From positions 372,001-436,000 of the forward strand of contig NC_012785.1 of assembly GCF_000023325.1 (NCBI RefSeq): a DNA stretch of 64,000 bases, written 5' to 3'. The notes beneath the pieces were generated by a model that saw nothing but the letters and a program-made list of their open reading frames with translations, was not told the origin of the DNA and ran no database searches. Within the stretch, counting starts at the first letter, position 1. Every line of letters starts with the position of its first letter. The DNA comes from Kosmotoga olearia TBF 19.5.1 (GTDB taxonomy: Bacteria > Thermotogota > Thermotogae > Petrotogales > Kosmotogaceae). Below, in pieces: positions 53,564 to 62,990 of the stretch. The translations under genes were made by a program, and so were the position numbers.

Positions 53564-53786
53564 TATTTTTAGTAAAACAACAACTTCTCAACAACGAAGA
53601 GATGAAGTGTTAAAAGAAATCATTAGTGGGCTGCTGTATTTTTAAGGAGAAACGCCACCGGAACTCCCCGAAAATGAGAATCGACCGCTGAGGTACCAAG
53701 AACCTTTTCATTGTAAAATGAAAAGTACCACTAGCCCCCTTGATAAAAGGATTTAAGTCATCCTGATTGTCAAGGGGGTTTTTCAT
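53564..53786 (+). ncRNA. Possible structured RNA upstream of the PLP lyase gene
   Basis: The segment shows several nested complementarities: TAGTGG (53627) with CCACTA (53728), GGTAC (53693) with GTACC (53726), and CTTTTCATT with AATGAAAAG (53703-53724). GGGCT (53631) can instead pair with AGCCC of the terminator arm. Together these suggest a terminator/antiterminator design or a free small RNA. It is not a SAM-I, T-box, TPP or lysine element as far as I can tell. Orientation and limits are uncertain. Confidence 0.35.
53735..53783 (+). terminator. Two-stem intrinsic terminator
   Basis: CCCCCTTGA (53735-53743) pairs with TCAAGGGGG (53770-53778), with a nested AGGAT/ATCCT hairpin inside, followed by five T. 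It lies 155 nt before the PLP lyase start and upstream of that gene's own -10 box. Confidence 0.8.
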
Positions 53787-53937
53787 CATTGTTTTCTGCT
53801 TAAAACCTGGATTCTTTTTAAGATTCTAAGCCCTTGTTCTTTTTTGCCTTCTATGTGACTCTGTTAAAATTTCAGCACAAGTTCATTTGTAGGGATATAA
53901 TTAAATAAACGTAGTCTATAAGGAGGGTCTGAAAATC

Positions 53938-55125
53938 GTGGAAAATAAAGATCTTCATTTTGATACTCTTGCGATACATGCGGCTGAAAAAACCGATCAA
54001 AATCAAGCATTAAATCCACCTATATACATGACCTCGACGTTCACTTTTACGGACTTACAGCAAGCTGACGATACATTCAGCTTCAAACGAAAGGCATTTG
54101 TTTATACCAGAGGTGGGAATCCAACGATAAACCTTTTTGAAGCTAGAATGGCTGCTCTGGAATCCGGTGTTGATTCCGTAGCCTTTGCTTCTGGTATGGC
54201 GGCTATAACTTCTGTTTTGTTGTCCTTTGTTAAAAATGGTGATGAAATCCTTGCGCACAGAAACCTCTATGGTTCAACTTTTGGGGCTACCGCGCATCTT
54301 TTTCCGAATTATGGAATAATTACACGCTATGTGAACATGTCAGACTTAAAACAAGTTGAAAAGAGTATCACCCCAAAAACAAAGGTGCTTTATCTTGAAA
54401 CTCCAACAAATCCATCTCTGGAGATAATTGATATTGCTGAGTTATCTAAAATCGCAAGAAATTATGGCATCAAAGTTGTTGTGGATAACACCTTTGCAAC
54501 ACCGTACTTTCAGAAACCCCTCGAACTTGGGGCTGACGTTGTTGTTCATAGTGCAACAAAATATATTTCCGGTCATGGGGACGTTGTTGCTGGTGTAGCA
54601 ATTTCTAAAGATCAGGAGTACATTCACAGATTAAAGTTTGGCTATATGTGCGAATTGGGAGGTGTTTTGAGCCCATTTAATGCCTGGCTCCTCTTAAGGG
54701 GATTAAAAACACTTTCATTAAGAATGAAACGGCATGAGGAGAACGCTATGGCAATTGTGCGATATCTCAAAAATCATCCTCTCGTTGAAAAGATCATGTA
54801 TCCCGGGTTAGAAGAACATCCTGGCCATGAGCTGGCAAGAAAACAAATGACTGGATTTGGTGGTATTGTCAGCTTTGAACTCAAAGGTGACGTGGAAACG
54901 GCGAAGGCTTTTGTTCGCAACCTTAAGCTTATAAAACTTGCTGTTAGCCTCGGGGACGCTGAAACCCTCGTTGAAGTTCCAGCTCTTATGACTCATAGGG
55001 ATTATCCCGAAGAAAAACTGCACGAGTTTGGATTCTCGAGAAAAACCGTGCGAATATCTACCGGATTGGAACACCCGGATGATCTTATAGAGGATATCGA
55101 GAGAGCCCTTAAAGGAGTTGAGTGA
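53938..55125 (+). CDS. Cys/Met metabolism PLP enzyme (methionine gamma-lyase or cystathionine gamma-synthase/lyase)
   Basis: 395-residue fold-type I PLP enzyme with a GTG start after AAGGAGGG. The PLP lysine is K208 in HSATKYISGHGDVVAGV, and the N-terminal substrate motif YTRGGNPT is present. In bacterial methionine gamma-lyases the LYG motif is followed by a Cys important for methionine cleavage; here it reads LYGSTF, with Ser. This makes methionine lyase versus cystathionine gamma-lyase/synthase uncertain. A 7-nt RBS overlap (AAAGGAGTTG) leads to a dehydrogenase gene. A TATAAT lies 37 nt upstream of the start. Confidence 0.88.
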   Translation: MENKDLHFDTLAIHAAEKTDQNQALNPPIYMTSTFTFTDLQQADDTFSFKRKAFVYTRGGNPTINLFEARMAALESGVDSVAFASGMAAITSVLLSFVKNGDEILAHRNLYGSTFGATAHLFPNYGIITRYVNMSDLKQVEKSITPKTKVLYLETPTNPSLEIIDIAELSKIARNYGIKVVVDNTFATPYFQKPLELGADVVVHSATKYISGHGDVVAGVAISKDQEYIHRLKFGYMCELGGVLSPFNAWLLLRGLKTLSLRMKRHEENAMAIVRYLKNHPLVEKIMYPGLEEHPGHELARKQMTGFGGIVSFELKGDVETAKAFVRNLKLIKLAVSLGDAETLVEVPALMTHRDYPEEKLHEFGFSRKTVRISTGLEHPDDLIEDIERALKGVE

Positions 55126-55126
55126 T

Positions 55127-56086
55127 ATGCGTGCCCTGTACTTCGATGAGAAGCTTTCCATGGTCGAGGTTCCAAAACCATCTCCAGAAGATGGCGAAGC
55201 ACTTATAAAGGTTTTAGCAGCAGGTATATGTAACACGGATATTGAGATAGTGAAAGGTTACATGGGATTCAAAGGCATTCCAGGTCACGAGTTCGTTGGA
55301 ATTGTTGAAAAGTCCGCTGATCCACGTTGGGTGGGGAAACGTGTTGTCGGGGAGATCAATATAGCCTGTAATGAGTGTGATCTGTGTAAAATAGGGTTGA
55401 AAAAACATTGTCGGAATATAAAGGTACTCGGTATAAAGGACTGGAATGGAGCCTTCGCTGAGTATCTTGTTCTCCCCGTTGAAAACCTTCACGAAGTCCC
55501 TTCGAAAGTTTCTAACCGCCAAGCAGTTTTTGTAGAACCTTTAGCTGCCGCTATTCAGATACTGGAACAGGTCCACATCAAACCAACAGACAGAGTTTGT
55601 GTTATTGGTGATGGTAAACTTGGCCTGTTGATTTCTCTTTCTTTGAACGCCCATGGTGTAAAACATATTCTTGTTGGCAAGCATCCTGAAAAAATGAAGA
55701 TAGTTTCTGACAGAGGCGTAAGTACATTGTTTCCTGGTGATGTTCAAAGTTTTGATAGATTTTTCGACGTTGTTATCGAGGCCACCGGGAATCAAGCCGG
55801 TTTGGAAACGGCTCTAAACATCATCAGACCCCAGGGAACAGTAGTATTGAAAAGCACTTATGCGTCAAAAGCTTCTGTTGATCTCTCTAAAGTTGTGGTT
55901 AATGAGATAAATATAATAGGTTCAAGATGTGGTCCATTTGAGCCAGCCTTACAACTTTTGGAGAAAGATTTGATTGACGTAAATCCCTTGGTGTCCCAGG
56001 TTCTTCCCTTTGAAAAAGCTTTAGAAGCTTTTGAACTGGCGAAAACCAAAGGGACACTTAAAGTTATTCTAGAGGTGGAAAAATGA
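55127..56086 (+). CDS. Zinc-dependent medium-chain alcohol/polyol dehydrogenase
   Basis: 319 residues from ATG 55127, with AAAGGAGTTG upstream. An N-terminal GroES-like domain has the catalytic-zinc Cys in AAGICNTDIEIV and His-Glu in GHEFVG. The structural-zinc site is CNECDLCKIGLKKHC. The Rossmann part has VIGDGKLGLL, with Asp between the glycines where most have another Gly. It is shorter than common family members (about 345 aa). It belongs to the threonine/sorbitol dehydrogenase-like branch, and the substrate is unknown. It lies in an operon with the PLP lyase and a HAD phosphatase. Confidence 0.88.
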   Translation: MRALYFDEKLSMVEVPKPSPEDGEALIKVLAAGICNTDIEIVKGYMGFKGIPGHEFVGIVEKSADPRWVGKRVVGEINIACNECDLCKIGLKKHCRNIKVLGIKDWNGAFAEYLVLPVENLHEVPSKVSNRQAVFVEPLAAAIQILEQVHIKPTDRVCVIGDGKLGLLISLSLNAHGVKHILVGKHPEKMKIVSDRGVSTLFPGDVQSFDRFFDVVIEATGNQAGLETALNIIRPQGTVVLKSTYASKASVDLSKVVVNEINIIGSRCGPFEPALQLLEKDLIDVNPLVSQVLPFEKALEAFELAKTKGTLKVILEVEK

Positions 56087-56766
56087 AATACGAAATAGTT
56101 TATTTCGACCTTGATGGTACCCTTCTCGATTTTGAGCGTTCAGAAGCTGAGGCTCTGACAGCACTCATGGCTAGCGGGGGATACTCTCTGAATGCCAAAG
56201 AACTTGCGCTTTATAAGGAAATCAACAAAAAGTGGTGGAAAGCCCTGGCAGACGGAAAATACTCCAAAGAGTATATCGTTGTTGCCCGCTTTCAGGAGTT
56301 TTTTGAGACTATTGGATTCAATAAAATTACGCCTGAAGAAGCTTCAAAGTCTTACCTCATCGAACTTTCAAAACGCGCCTATTTTTTACCAGGAGCTGAA
56401 AAATTTTTGCTAAAACTCAAAAAAACTGGAAAAAGAATGGCAGCAATAACCAATGGCGTCGATTTAGTCCAAAAAAACAGAAGCAAAATTGCTAATTTAG
56501 ATAGGTTCTTTGAATTCATTTTAACTTCAGAAAAAGTAGGGAAAGCTAAACCGGCCCCGGACATTTTCTTCGAAGCTGCTAAGATTTCCGGAGTACCGAT
56601 AGACCGTTCTCTTTATGTCGGTGATAATCTGGAAACGGATTACGTTGGCGCCAAAAACGTCGGAATGGATTTTATCCTTTACGCACCAAAGGGAAAAGGA
56701 ATATCGAAACTAAACGATCTAAAAATCGCCAAAAGTTATGACGAACTGTTTGAAATGATTATGTGA
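56083..56766 (+). CDS. HAD-family phosphatase, YjjG/YfnB-like
   Basis: 227 residues. HAD motif I is FDLDGTLLDFERSEAEAL, whose LLDF-x2-xE continuation is typical of the YjjG/YfnB non-canonical nucleotidase branch. Motif II is AAITNGV, motif III is K in EKVGKAKPAPDIF and motif IV is YVGDNLETDYVGAKNVGM. The C1 helical cap lies at about 15-90. ATGA overlap with the dehydrogenase shows coupling. It is likely to hydrolyse nucleoside monophosphates or sugar phosphates. The substrate cannot be read from sequence. Confidence 0.9.
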   Translation: MKYEIVYFDLDGTLLDFERSEAEALTALMASGGYSLNAKELALYKEINKKWWKALADGKYSKEYIVVARFQEFFETIGFNKITPEEASKSYLIELSKRAYFLPGAEKFLLKLKKTGKRMAAITNGVDLVQKNRSKIANLDRFFEFILTSEKVGKAKPAPDIFFEAAKISGVPIDRSLYVGDNLETDYVGAKNVGMDFILYAPKGKGISKLNDLKIAKSYDELFEMIM

Positions 56767-56792
56767 GCTCCTTTTATACAGAATTTTTAAGC

Positions 56793-57668
56793 TTATAGGT
56801 ATTTCAAAAGAGAAAATTCTCTTTCTTCAATGAATTTTCTGATGTCTCTTATGGTGAATTCACCAGTAGCACCATAATGTGAGCATACCATAGCTCCCAT
56901 AACGTTGCCAAAACTCAAACAATCTTCTATGGGAGCATTTTCTTCTCTTAATAATGCATGTATAAATCCAGCGGCGAAAGCATCACCGGCTCCGGTAGTA
57001 TCAACTACGTCTATCTTATAAGCCGGGGCTTTTATTCCATCTTTTATGGAAGTTGAACCCAGATGACCGCGAGTAACTATCACTCTTTTTGCTTTTGGCT
57101 CCCCGTATTCTTTTAGAAACCCCCATTCCGCTTCATTTAAAAACAATGTATCCACATTTCTTGCAATTCTAAGAACCCTTTCGGGGCTTTCAAAAGTCAC
57201 GATTCCTCCAGGCGAGTAAAAAATTGGCTTTTCTTCAAGGGTTCTAACAACATGCTCTGCCTGCTTCACCGATAACCCCGCGAGATAGTAAAGTTCTGAT
57301 TCAGGAAAGTCAGAAAGCTCAGGAATAAATGCTTCATTTGCTCCCCTATAAGTATAAAGGTATCTTTCGCCTTTATCCGCAACATTTGCAAAACACAAAC
57401 CGGTATGATATGTCGACAATTTTTTTATACCTTTTGTATAAACCTTACGATTTTCAAGTTCTTTTATAAGCCAATCCCCAAAAAGATCGTCTCCAACAGC
57501 CCCTATTAAAGCCACTTCATTTCCAAGCCTGGAGAGTTGAACAGCTGTATTGGCAGCAGTCCCACCGAGAACGAGTCTTAAAGAGGTTACACGATTCTCT
57601 TCCCTGTTTTCTGATCGCGATGTTCTGGCTATAATATCAAAATTTATGTTCCCTATAACAACTATCAT
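56793..57668 (-). CDS. PfkB-family carbohydrate/nucleoside kinase
   Basis: 291 residues from ATG 57668, six bases after GGGAGTGA. The frame continues open upstream, but that extension lacks a ribosome site. PfkB signatures are GGTAANTAVQLSRLG near the N-terminus and DTTGAGDAFAAGF near residue 230, with the catalytic Asp. It phosphorylates a sugar or nucleoside using ATP. It converges with the HAD gene at a 26-nt gap without a terminator. The substrate (ribokinase, adenosine kinase or fructokinase type) is undetermined. Confidence 0.92.
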   Translation of the reverse strand: MIVVIGNINFDIIARTSRSENREENRVTSLRLVLGGTAANTAVQLSRLGNEVALIGAVGDDLFGDWLIKELENRKVYTKGIKKLSTYHTGLCFANVADKGERYLYTYRGANEAFIPELSDFPESELYYLAGLSVKQAEHVVRTLEEKPIFYSPGGIVTFESPERVLRIARNVDTLFLNEAEWGFLKEYGEPKAKRVIVTRGHLGSTSIKDGIKAPAYKIDVVDTTGAGDAFAAGFIHALLREENAPIEDCLSFGNVMGAMVCSHYGATGEFTIRDIRKFIEEREFSLLKYL

Positions 57669-57799
57669 AAAATCACTCCCGTCTATACTATTATTTAAAT
57701 TATATATGCAGCATTCCTGGTTGGAAAGTATTAAAAGAAATAAGAGTAAAATTAAAACAACGGGACAGGTTAAATGAAATCGCTGGGGGGAGAAAATAA

Positions 57800-60700
57800 A
57801 TGTGGAAACATATTTTGGAAACTTTCGCAAGAAAACCCATATCTGTTTTTCTCCTAACCATTTCATTGATTCTTCTCGGAATAGTTGCCTGGCAGGATAT
57901 CCCTATAGATCTCTTTCCCAACATATCCTTTCCTTATGCTGCGGTGGTTACTCCCTACCTCGGAGCCGGGCCTGAGGAGGTTGAAGTCAATGTTACAAAT
58001 CCCATTGAAGAAGCTGTCGGTCTTGTAAGCGGTGTTAAGAGAATTTCATCGCGTTCCTTTGACAGTTTTTCTGTTGTTGAGGTGGAATTTGAGTGGGGAA
58101 CAGATATTTCCTATGCCGTTTCAAAGATCCGTGAGCTCATCGATGCCTTTGCCAGAGACCTGCCTGAAGACGTTGATCCAATTGTTGTGGAATTCAACCC
58201 TGCTATGATTCCAGTATACGTGGTTGGTATTGGAACGAAAGAGCCAAATAACATAGAAACACTCTCAAAAGATTTGCAACAGAATCTTTCACGTTTAGAT
58301 GGCGTTGCTAATGTGGAGATTCTTGGAATTCCAGACAAAGAAGTCCTGATAGACGTCGATCCTGAAAAACTCGAAAAAATGGAGATTCCTTTTGATTCCG
58401 TAAAGATAATGTTGAGTGCAGGCACGAAATATCCCATGGGGAAGATAACAGAGGAAGATAACGTTTATCCCCTATCCGTCAGTACAAAGTTCGCATCCTT
58501 AAAAGAACTCGAAGAAACAATAATAGGATTTAGGGGAATGAGTAGATATATAAACTTCCAGTCGTTATCAAGTATTTCCGATGGACTAAAGCTTCCACCA
58601 TTCTTTGTACCTGTTAGATTAAAACAGGTTGCTGATGTCGGGATAAAACAAAAGGAAGTTCGAGGTGGTGTAAGAGTTAATGCCGAATCTGCAGCCGTTC
58701 TGGTAGTACAAAAGCGTGGTGGAATGAACACAATAAAGGTAGCAAAGAAAGTTCGTGAAAGACTTTCACTATGGAAGGAAGAGCATCCAGGAGTAGTTAT
58801 TCAAACAATCACGGACACGAGTGAATTCACCAACATGGCTATAAACGGTCTTTTCAAAAATCTTCTTCTCGGTGCGATAGTTGCGACAATAGTAATATAC
58901 CTGTTTTTACGAAGTGTTAGCGCTACACTAGCAGTCACGGTATCCATTCCCCTTTCTCTACTTACAGCCATCATGCTTATGTATTTCTCAAAACTCAATT
59001 TTGACCTCATGACACTTGGGGGGTTAACTGTTGCCGTAGGGATGGTTGTTGACAACAGCATTGTTATACTCGAAGCGATATACAGATACCTTGAGGAAAA
59101 GATGAACCCTGTGGAAGCTGCATCAAAAGGGGGAAGAGAAGTCGTAGGAGCGATATTTGCTTCAACGATGACCACTTTAGCAATGTTCGTTCCTTTCGCC
59201 TTTATAACAGGTTTTGCGGCACAGTTGTTCAAATTCTTCGCGATTTCTCTGTCCTTTACCCTCATCGCTTCTTTCTTTATTGCAATAACGGTGGTTCCCG
59301 CTTTTGCTAATATAGTTAAAGCCAAACCGTCCAGAGATCACAGAATTTTAAAAGGATACAAAAGAGTCCTCGACAAACTCCTCACGCATAAAAAAGGCGT
59401 TATAATCGCGTTCGTAATTATCTTCGTTATTTCAGTGTTCGGGTTACTGTCCAAAGGGCTTGAATTCATTCCTGAAGTTGACAGCGGTGTTTTAAACGTC
59501 AGCTTTGCGCTGCCATCTAACACTCCCTATACGGTAGTCTCCAAAGCACTGGAAGAAATTGAAAGCTACCTTATGGAAAACAAAGATGAGCTACACATCG
59601 TTTCTACTTACAGCGTCTTCGGTCAACCCGGAACCATATTAAGTGCATTACGAGGTATTCAGGAAAATGAAGCCGACATGCAGATAAATCTAACCCCCTC
59701 GAACAAAAGGGACAAAAGCTCTTCAGAAATAGCCGAATCTTTAAGGTCACATATTGAGAAGGTAATGAAAAAATACAACGGTTCTTACAAGATATCCTCA
59801 GGTGCAATAGAGGTTGAAAGCATCTTCGGGACCCAGATCCGGGTAACCTTTTATGATAACGATTTAGAAAAACTCCGTCAATTGGCCGAAGAATTCGCGA
59901 GAAAGCTCGAGAAAATATCCGGTGTTATTGATGTCACCACGAGCTTTAGAAAACAACAACAGGTTTACGAATTGAGTATCGACAGAGGCAAAGCATTGAC
60001 AGCTGGCGTATTTTTCATGCAAGCGCTTGGTGCGGTACAACCCTATACAGTGGGAATTAATACAGGGAATATCTTCATTGATGGTGAAAATATACCCATT
60101 ATCCTTCACCTAAAGGATTCTCTGAATCCAGACACAATAAGAAAAATTAAAATCCCCTCCTTTTCGGCAAAAGACGCGTACATGGGCATGATCGCCGATT
60201 TAAAGAAAAAAGTCGTTCCATCAACCATATTCCATAGAGACGGCCAGAGGATAGCATTTGTAAATGCTTCGGTTTTTAATAGACCTCTTGGTGATGTTGT
60301 TAAAGATATTGAAAATATGGTCGATAGTGAGTATAAAGCTGAAAACAGGCCTGAAATTGGTGGTCAGGCAGCGAATTTACAGGAAACAGTGACGCAGTTT
60401 CTAAAAGCGATGATCATGGGAATCATTCTGATGTACCTGATAATAGGTGCACAGTTCGAATCTCTGGTTTATCCACTGGTAATATTCTTCACATTGCCAA
60501 TGGCCCTGGTCGGAGTAGCTTTAGTAGTTTATCTCACAGGAATCACTGTGAATGTGAGCACGCTTATGGGAATGTTGACCCTTGCTGGAATTACTGTCAA
60601 CAATGGAATTGTCATGATAACTTACATAAACCAATTAAGAGAAAGAGGGATGGAGAAGCGTGAAGCTATTATTGAAGGAGCTGCTAGACGATCAAGACCA

Positions 60701-60928
60701 ATATTGATGACCACCCTGACTACTATTATTGCACTAATTCCAACAGCTGTTTCGAATGCCGCAGGTTCAGAACTTGACAGACCTATGGCTCTAACAGTCG
60801 TTGGAGGTCTTCTGATGGGAATGGTTTTCACCCTATTCCTCATCCCCTTGCTTTATGACATAATAGACAAAATCTCTCTCCGCTTTACTAAAAAAAAGAC
60901 TTTTTCTGAAAAAGGTATAAGATGCTAA
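57800..60928 (+). CDS. RND-family efflux transporter (AcrB/HAE type)
   Basis: 1042-residue inner-membrane pump with twelve helices in two repeats and large exported porter loops. Hallmarks are KPISVFLLTISLILLGIVAWQDIPIDLFPNISFP, the proton-relay GGLTVAVGMVVDNSIVILEAIYR with paired Asp, and MTTLTTIIALIPTA. GGGGGGAG precedes the ATG. No membrane-fusion or outer-membrane partner gene is adjacent, so it may act alone or with distant partners. The GH1 gene follows 21 nt downstream, probably on the same transcript. Confidence 0.93.
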   Translation: MWKHILETFARKPISVFLLTISLILLGIVAWQDIPIDLFPNISFPYAAVVTPYLGAGPEEVEVNVTNPIEEAVGLVSGVKRISSRSFDSFSVVEVEFEWGTDISYAVSKIRELIDAFARDLPEDVDPIVVEFNPAMIPVYVVGIGTKEPNNIETLSKDLQQNLSRLDGVANVEILGIPDKEVLIDVDPEKLEKMEIPFDSVKIMLSAGTKYPMGKITEEDNVYPLSVSTKFASLKELEETIIGFRGMSRYINFQSLSSISDGLKLPPFFVPVRLKQVADVGIKQKEVRGGVRVNAESAAVLVVQKRGGMNTIKVAKKVRERLSLWKEEHPGVVIQTITDTSEFTNMAINGLFKNLLLGAIVATIVIYLFLRSVSATLAVTVSIPLSLLTAIMLMYFSKLNFDLMTLGGLTVAVGMVVDNSIVILEAIYRYLEEKMNPVEAASKGGREVVGAIFASTMTTLAMFVPFAFITGFAAQLFKFFAISLSFTLIASFFIAITVVPAFANIVKAKPSRDHRILKGYKRVLDKLLTHKKGVIIAFVIIFVISVFGLLSKGLEFIPEVDSGVLNVSFALPSNTPYTVVSKALEEIESYLMENKDELHIVSTYSVFGQPGTILSALRGIQENEADMQINLTPSNKRDKSSSEIAESLRSHIEKVMKKYNGSYKISSGAIEVESIFGTQIRVTFYDNDLEKLRQLAEEFARKLEKISGVIDVTTSFRKQQQVYELSIDRGKALTAGVFFMQALGAVQPYTVGINTGNIFIDGENIPIILHLKDSLNPDTIRKIKIPSFSAKDAYMGMIADLKKKVVPSTIFHRDGQRIAFVNASVFNRPLGDVVKDIENMVDSEYKAENRPEIGGQAANLQETVTQFLKAMIMGIILMYLIIGAQFESLVYPLVIFFTLPMALVGVALVVYLTGITVNVSTLMGMLTLAGITVNNGIVMITYINQLRERGMEKREAIIEGAARRSRPILMTTLTTIIALIPTAVSNAAGSELDRPMALTVVGGLLMGMVFTLFLIPLLYDIIDKISLRFTKKKTFSEKGIRC

Positions 60929-60949
60929 AATGGTAAAGGGGTGATTGGT

Positions 60950-62200
60950 TTGAAAAGCTTCCCAGCTGGATTTATGTGGGGCGTAGCAACCGCAGGCCAT
61001 CAAATAGAAGGGGGAAACTATTTTTCTGATTGGTACAAATGGGAAATGGAAGGAAAGGTAAAAAACGGAGATACTTCCGAAACAGCTTGTGATAGCTGGA
61101 ATCAACTTGATAGAGATCTTGAGATTCTCAAAAAATTGAGTGTTAAGGCTTATCGTTACTCCATAGAATGGGCCAGGGTAGAACCAAAACTCAACAAGTT
61201 CGATGAAGAATCTCTGAATAAATACAGAGATTTTACTATTAAATTAGTAGAAGCAAATATAAAGCCTATCATAACGCTGCATCATTTCGTCAATCCCCAA
61301 TGGTTCGCTGAAATCGGTGGTTGGGAAAGCAGAGAAAATCTTCGTTACTTTCTTAGATACGTAAACAAAGTTGTTGATACCTTAGGAGAGTTTGTACCAT
61401 TCTGGATAACGATAAATGAGCCAAATGTCTATGCGATTAAATCTTATCTTATGGGCGAATGGCCACCAGAAGTCAAAGATCGTGGACGAGCTTTTCAAGT
61501 TTTAAAGAACCTTTTGATAGCTCACACGGAAGCATACGACATAATAAAGTCCAGATATCCTTCTGCAATGGTCAGTGTAGCTTACAATTTTGTGCCTTTC
61601 TATCCATACAGAAAATGGCATCCGCTTGACATAATAACAGCTTTCACACTTAACAAAACCTACAATTATGCATTTTTGGACTCAATAAAACACGGTAAGT
61701 TCTACAAACCAATTGGCTCAGGAGAAAAAAATAAAAAGCTGAAAGATAAACTCGATTTCATTGGTGTTAACTACTATACAAGATATTTCGTCAAATACTC
61801 AAAACCTGAACCAGAACTTGTAGATACCGGGAACAAGAAGACGGATATGGGTTATGAATTCTATCCTGAGGGTTTGAGGACAATTATCATGAAATGTCAT
61901 AAAGATTACTCTTTACCAATTTTAATAACGGAAAACGGCATCGCTGACGCCACCGACGAAAAACGGTGGAAATATATAAAAAAAGCACTGGAAGCGGTTC
62001 ACAAGTCGCTTAAAGGAGGTGCGAAAGTAATAGGTTACATGTACTGGTCTTTGATGGACAACTTTGAGTGGAGCGAAGGCTACTCCATGAAGTTTGGTCT
62101 GTACAAAACAAAAAGAAATCCCCTCGAACTCGTTCCCAGGTCAAGTGCTTCAAAATATGCTGATGTTATTAAAAACAACGCACTTACAGATGATGATTAA
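60950..62200 (+). CDS. GH1 beta-glucosidase/beta-galactosidase
   Basis: 416 residues from TTG 60950, six bases after GGGGTGA; an in-frame GTG at 60941 falls inside that site. The (beta/alpha)8 family 1 glycosidase has acid/base E157 in TINEPN and nucleophile E328 in LITENG. The opening FPAGFMWGVATAGHQIEGG and the aglycone-site YWSLMDNFEWSEGY are typical. It is cytosolic and hydrolyses beta-glucosides or related disaccharides taken up by the cell. It is slightly shorter than common GH1 enzymes (about 450). Confidence 0.95.
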   Translation: MKSFPAGFMWGVATAGHQIEGGNYFSDWYKWEMEGKVKNGDTSETACDSWNQLDRDLEILKKLSVKAYRYSIEWARVEPKLNKFDEESLNKYRDFTIKLVEANIKPIITLHHFVNPQWFAEIGGWESRENLRYFLRYVNKVVDTLGEFVPFWITINEPNVYAIKSYLMGEWPPEVKDRGRAFQVLKNLLIAHTEAYDIIKSRYPSAMVSVAYNFVPFYPYRKWHPLDIITAFTLNKTYNYAFLDSIKHGKFYKPIGSGEKNKKLKDKLDFIGVNYYTRYFVKYSKPEPELVDTGNKKTDMGYEFYPEGLRTIIMKCHKDYSLPILITENGIADATDEKRWKYIKKALEAVHKSLKGGAKVIGYMYWSLMDNFEWSEGYSMKFGLYKTKRNPLELVPRSSASKYADVIKNNALTDDD

Positions 62201-62202
62201 AA

Positions 62203-62838
62203 TTATTTCCTGAGTAGCATATAAAGCTTGTTGTTTTTTGAAACAACTTTCAGAACCTCAAATCCTGCGCCAATAAAAAGCCCTCTCAAAACATTTTCGG
62301 GAGGTTTAAAATGATAAACCCCTGCTTCGATAAATTCACCAATAAACGCCGGTATTCCTCGGGATTTCATCGCATTAACTGTTTTAGAGGCCCTTTCCGC
62401 TTCACTCGTTTCGGCTACCACGAGACCTTTAGCGCTATGTTTCAATGCTCTGTAAAGCCATCCGATCAGATTCAGAGTGGATTCAGGCGTACATGTGTTC
62501 ATAACGTTTATACAAAGGAATCCATTGAACGTTCCTACATAACCCATTGCTGTTTTTTCTAAAAGGACCTTACAAACACCCTTTTTATTACTCTTGACAA
62601 CTTCATTTGAATCCTCCAGAAGGAGCCCAACAATTTTTGTATTACTTTCAATCAGTTTTTTCCATAACGCGTACGCACTGCAGTTAACATCCACTATTAT
62701 TTCTCCGGGTTTGAAATAACTCATAAATTCAGAAAATATCCCTCTGAAGGCAGTGTCAGACAACAATGAGTTACTTGAATCTTCCGGTGTTGATTCGTTT
62801 GGTGCACGATACATATCAAGCCAACGTTTTCGATCCAA
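62203..62838 (-). CDS. SAM-methyltransferase-fold protein
   Basis: 211 residues with a TTG start placed 7 nt after GAGGTGA. The chain has a class I methyltransferase-like layout: the strand IIVDVNCSAYALWKKLI stands where motif I normally reads as a glycine-rich loop, then GFLCINVMNTCTPESTLNLIGWLYRALKHSAKGLVVAE follows, as in type 11 methyltransferases. The glycine loop is degraded to VNCSAYA, so SAM binding is doubtful. It converges with the GH1 gene, leaving only 2 nt between stops. Confidence 0.6.
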   Translation of the reverse strand: MDRKRWLDMYRAPNESTPEDSSNSLLSDTAFRGIFSEFMSYFKPGEIIVDVNCSAYALWKKLIESNTKIVGLLLEDSNEVVKSNKKGVCKVLLEKTAMGYVGTFNGFLCINVMNTCTPESTLNLIGWLYRALKHSAKGLVVAETSEAERASKTVNAMKSRGIPAFIGEFIEAGVYHFKPPENVLRGLFIGAGFEVLKVVSKNNKLYMLLRK

Positions 62839-62990
62839 AACATATCACCTCTATGACTATGTTATTATCTTCGCGAATTAAATCCAACAAAAAAAGAGGG
62901 TTGTCTAAAGATCATGGCGATGAATTTCGTAAAGAATTCTTTGTGAAAGTGATAAAATTTAACCAGTTTCTAATAAAAGGAGGGAATTGG

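Larger units (their letters stand above)
53364..53937. other. Gene-free interval of about 570 bp
   Basis: No coding frame with a ribosome site was found on either strand. It holds an AT-rich palindrome at 53544-53561, a possible structured RNA ending in a terminator at 53735-53783, and a -10 box TATAAT at 53896-53901 for the following gene. On the minus strand CGATTCTCATTTTCGGGG (near 53675) resembles repeats at some insertion-sequence ends, so a mobile-element relic is an alternative reading. Confidence 0.6.

Noticed and set aside
53690-53710. TPP riboswitch suggested by GCTGAGG...GAACC
   Set aside because: The remaining conserved TPP elements are missing and the gene context is unrelated to thiamine.
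53580-53786. SAM riboswitch upstream of the methionine/cystathionine lyase gene
   Set aside because: The conserved SAM-I core (GAGGGA, GATGAAACC-type and GCAACC stretches) is absent, and the terminator lies upstream of the gene's own -10 box.
57669-57866. Hydrophobic N-terminal extension of the PfkB kinase
   Set aside because: The open frame runs into the promoter and start of the divergent RND gene; the ATG at 57668 has a proper ribosome site and matches the family start.
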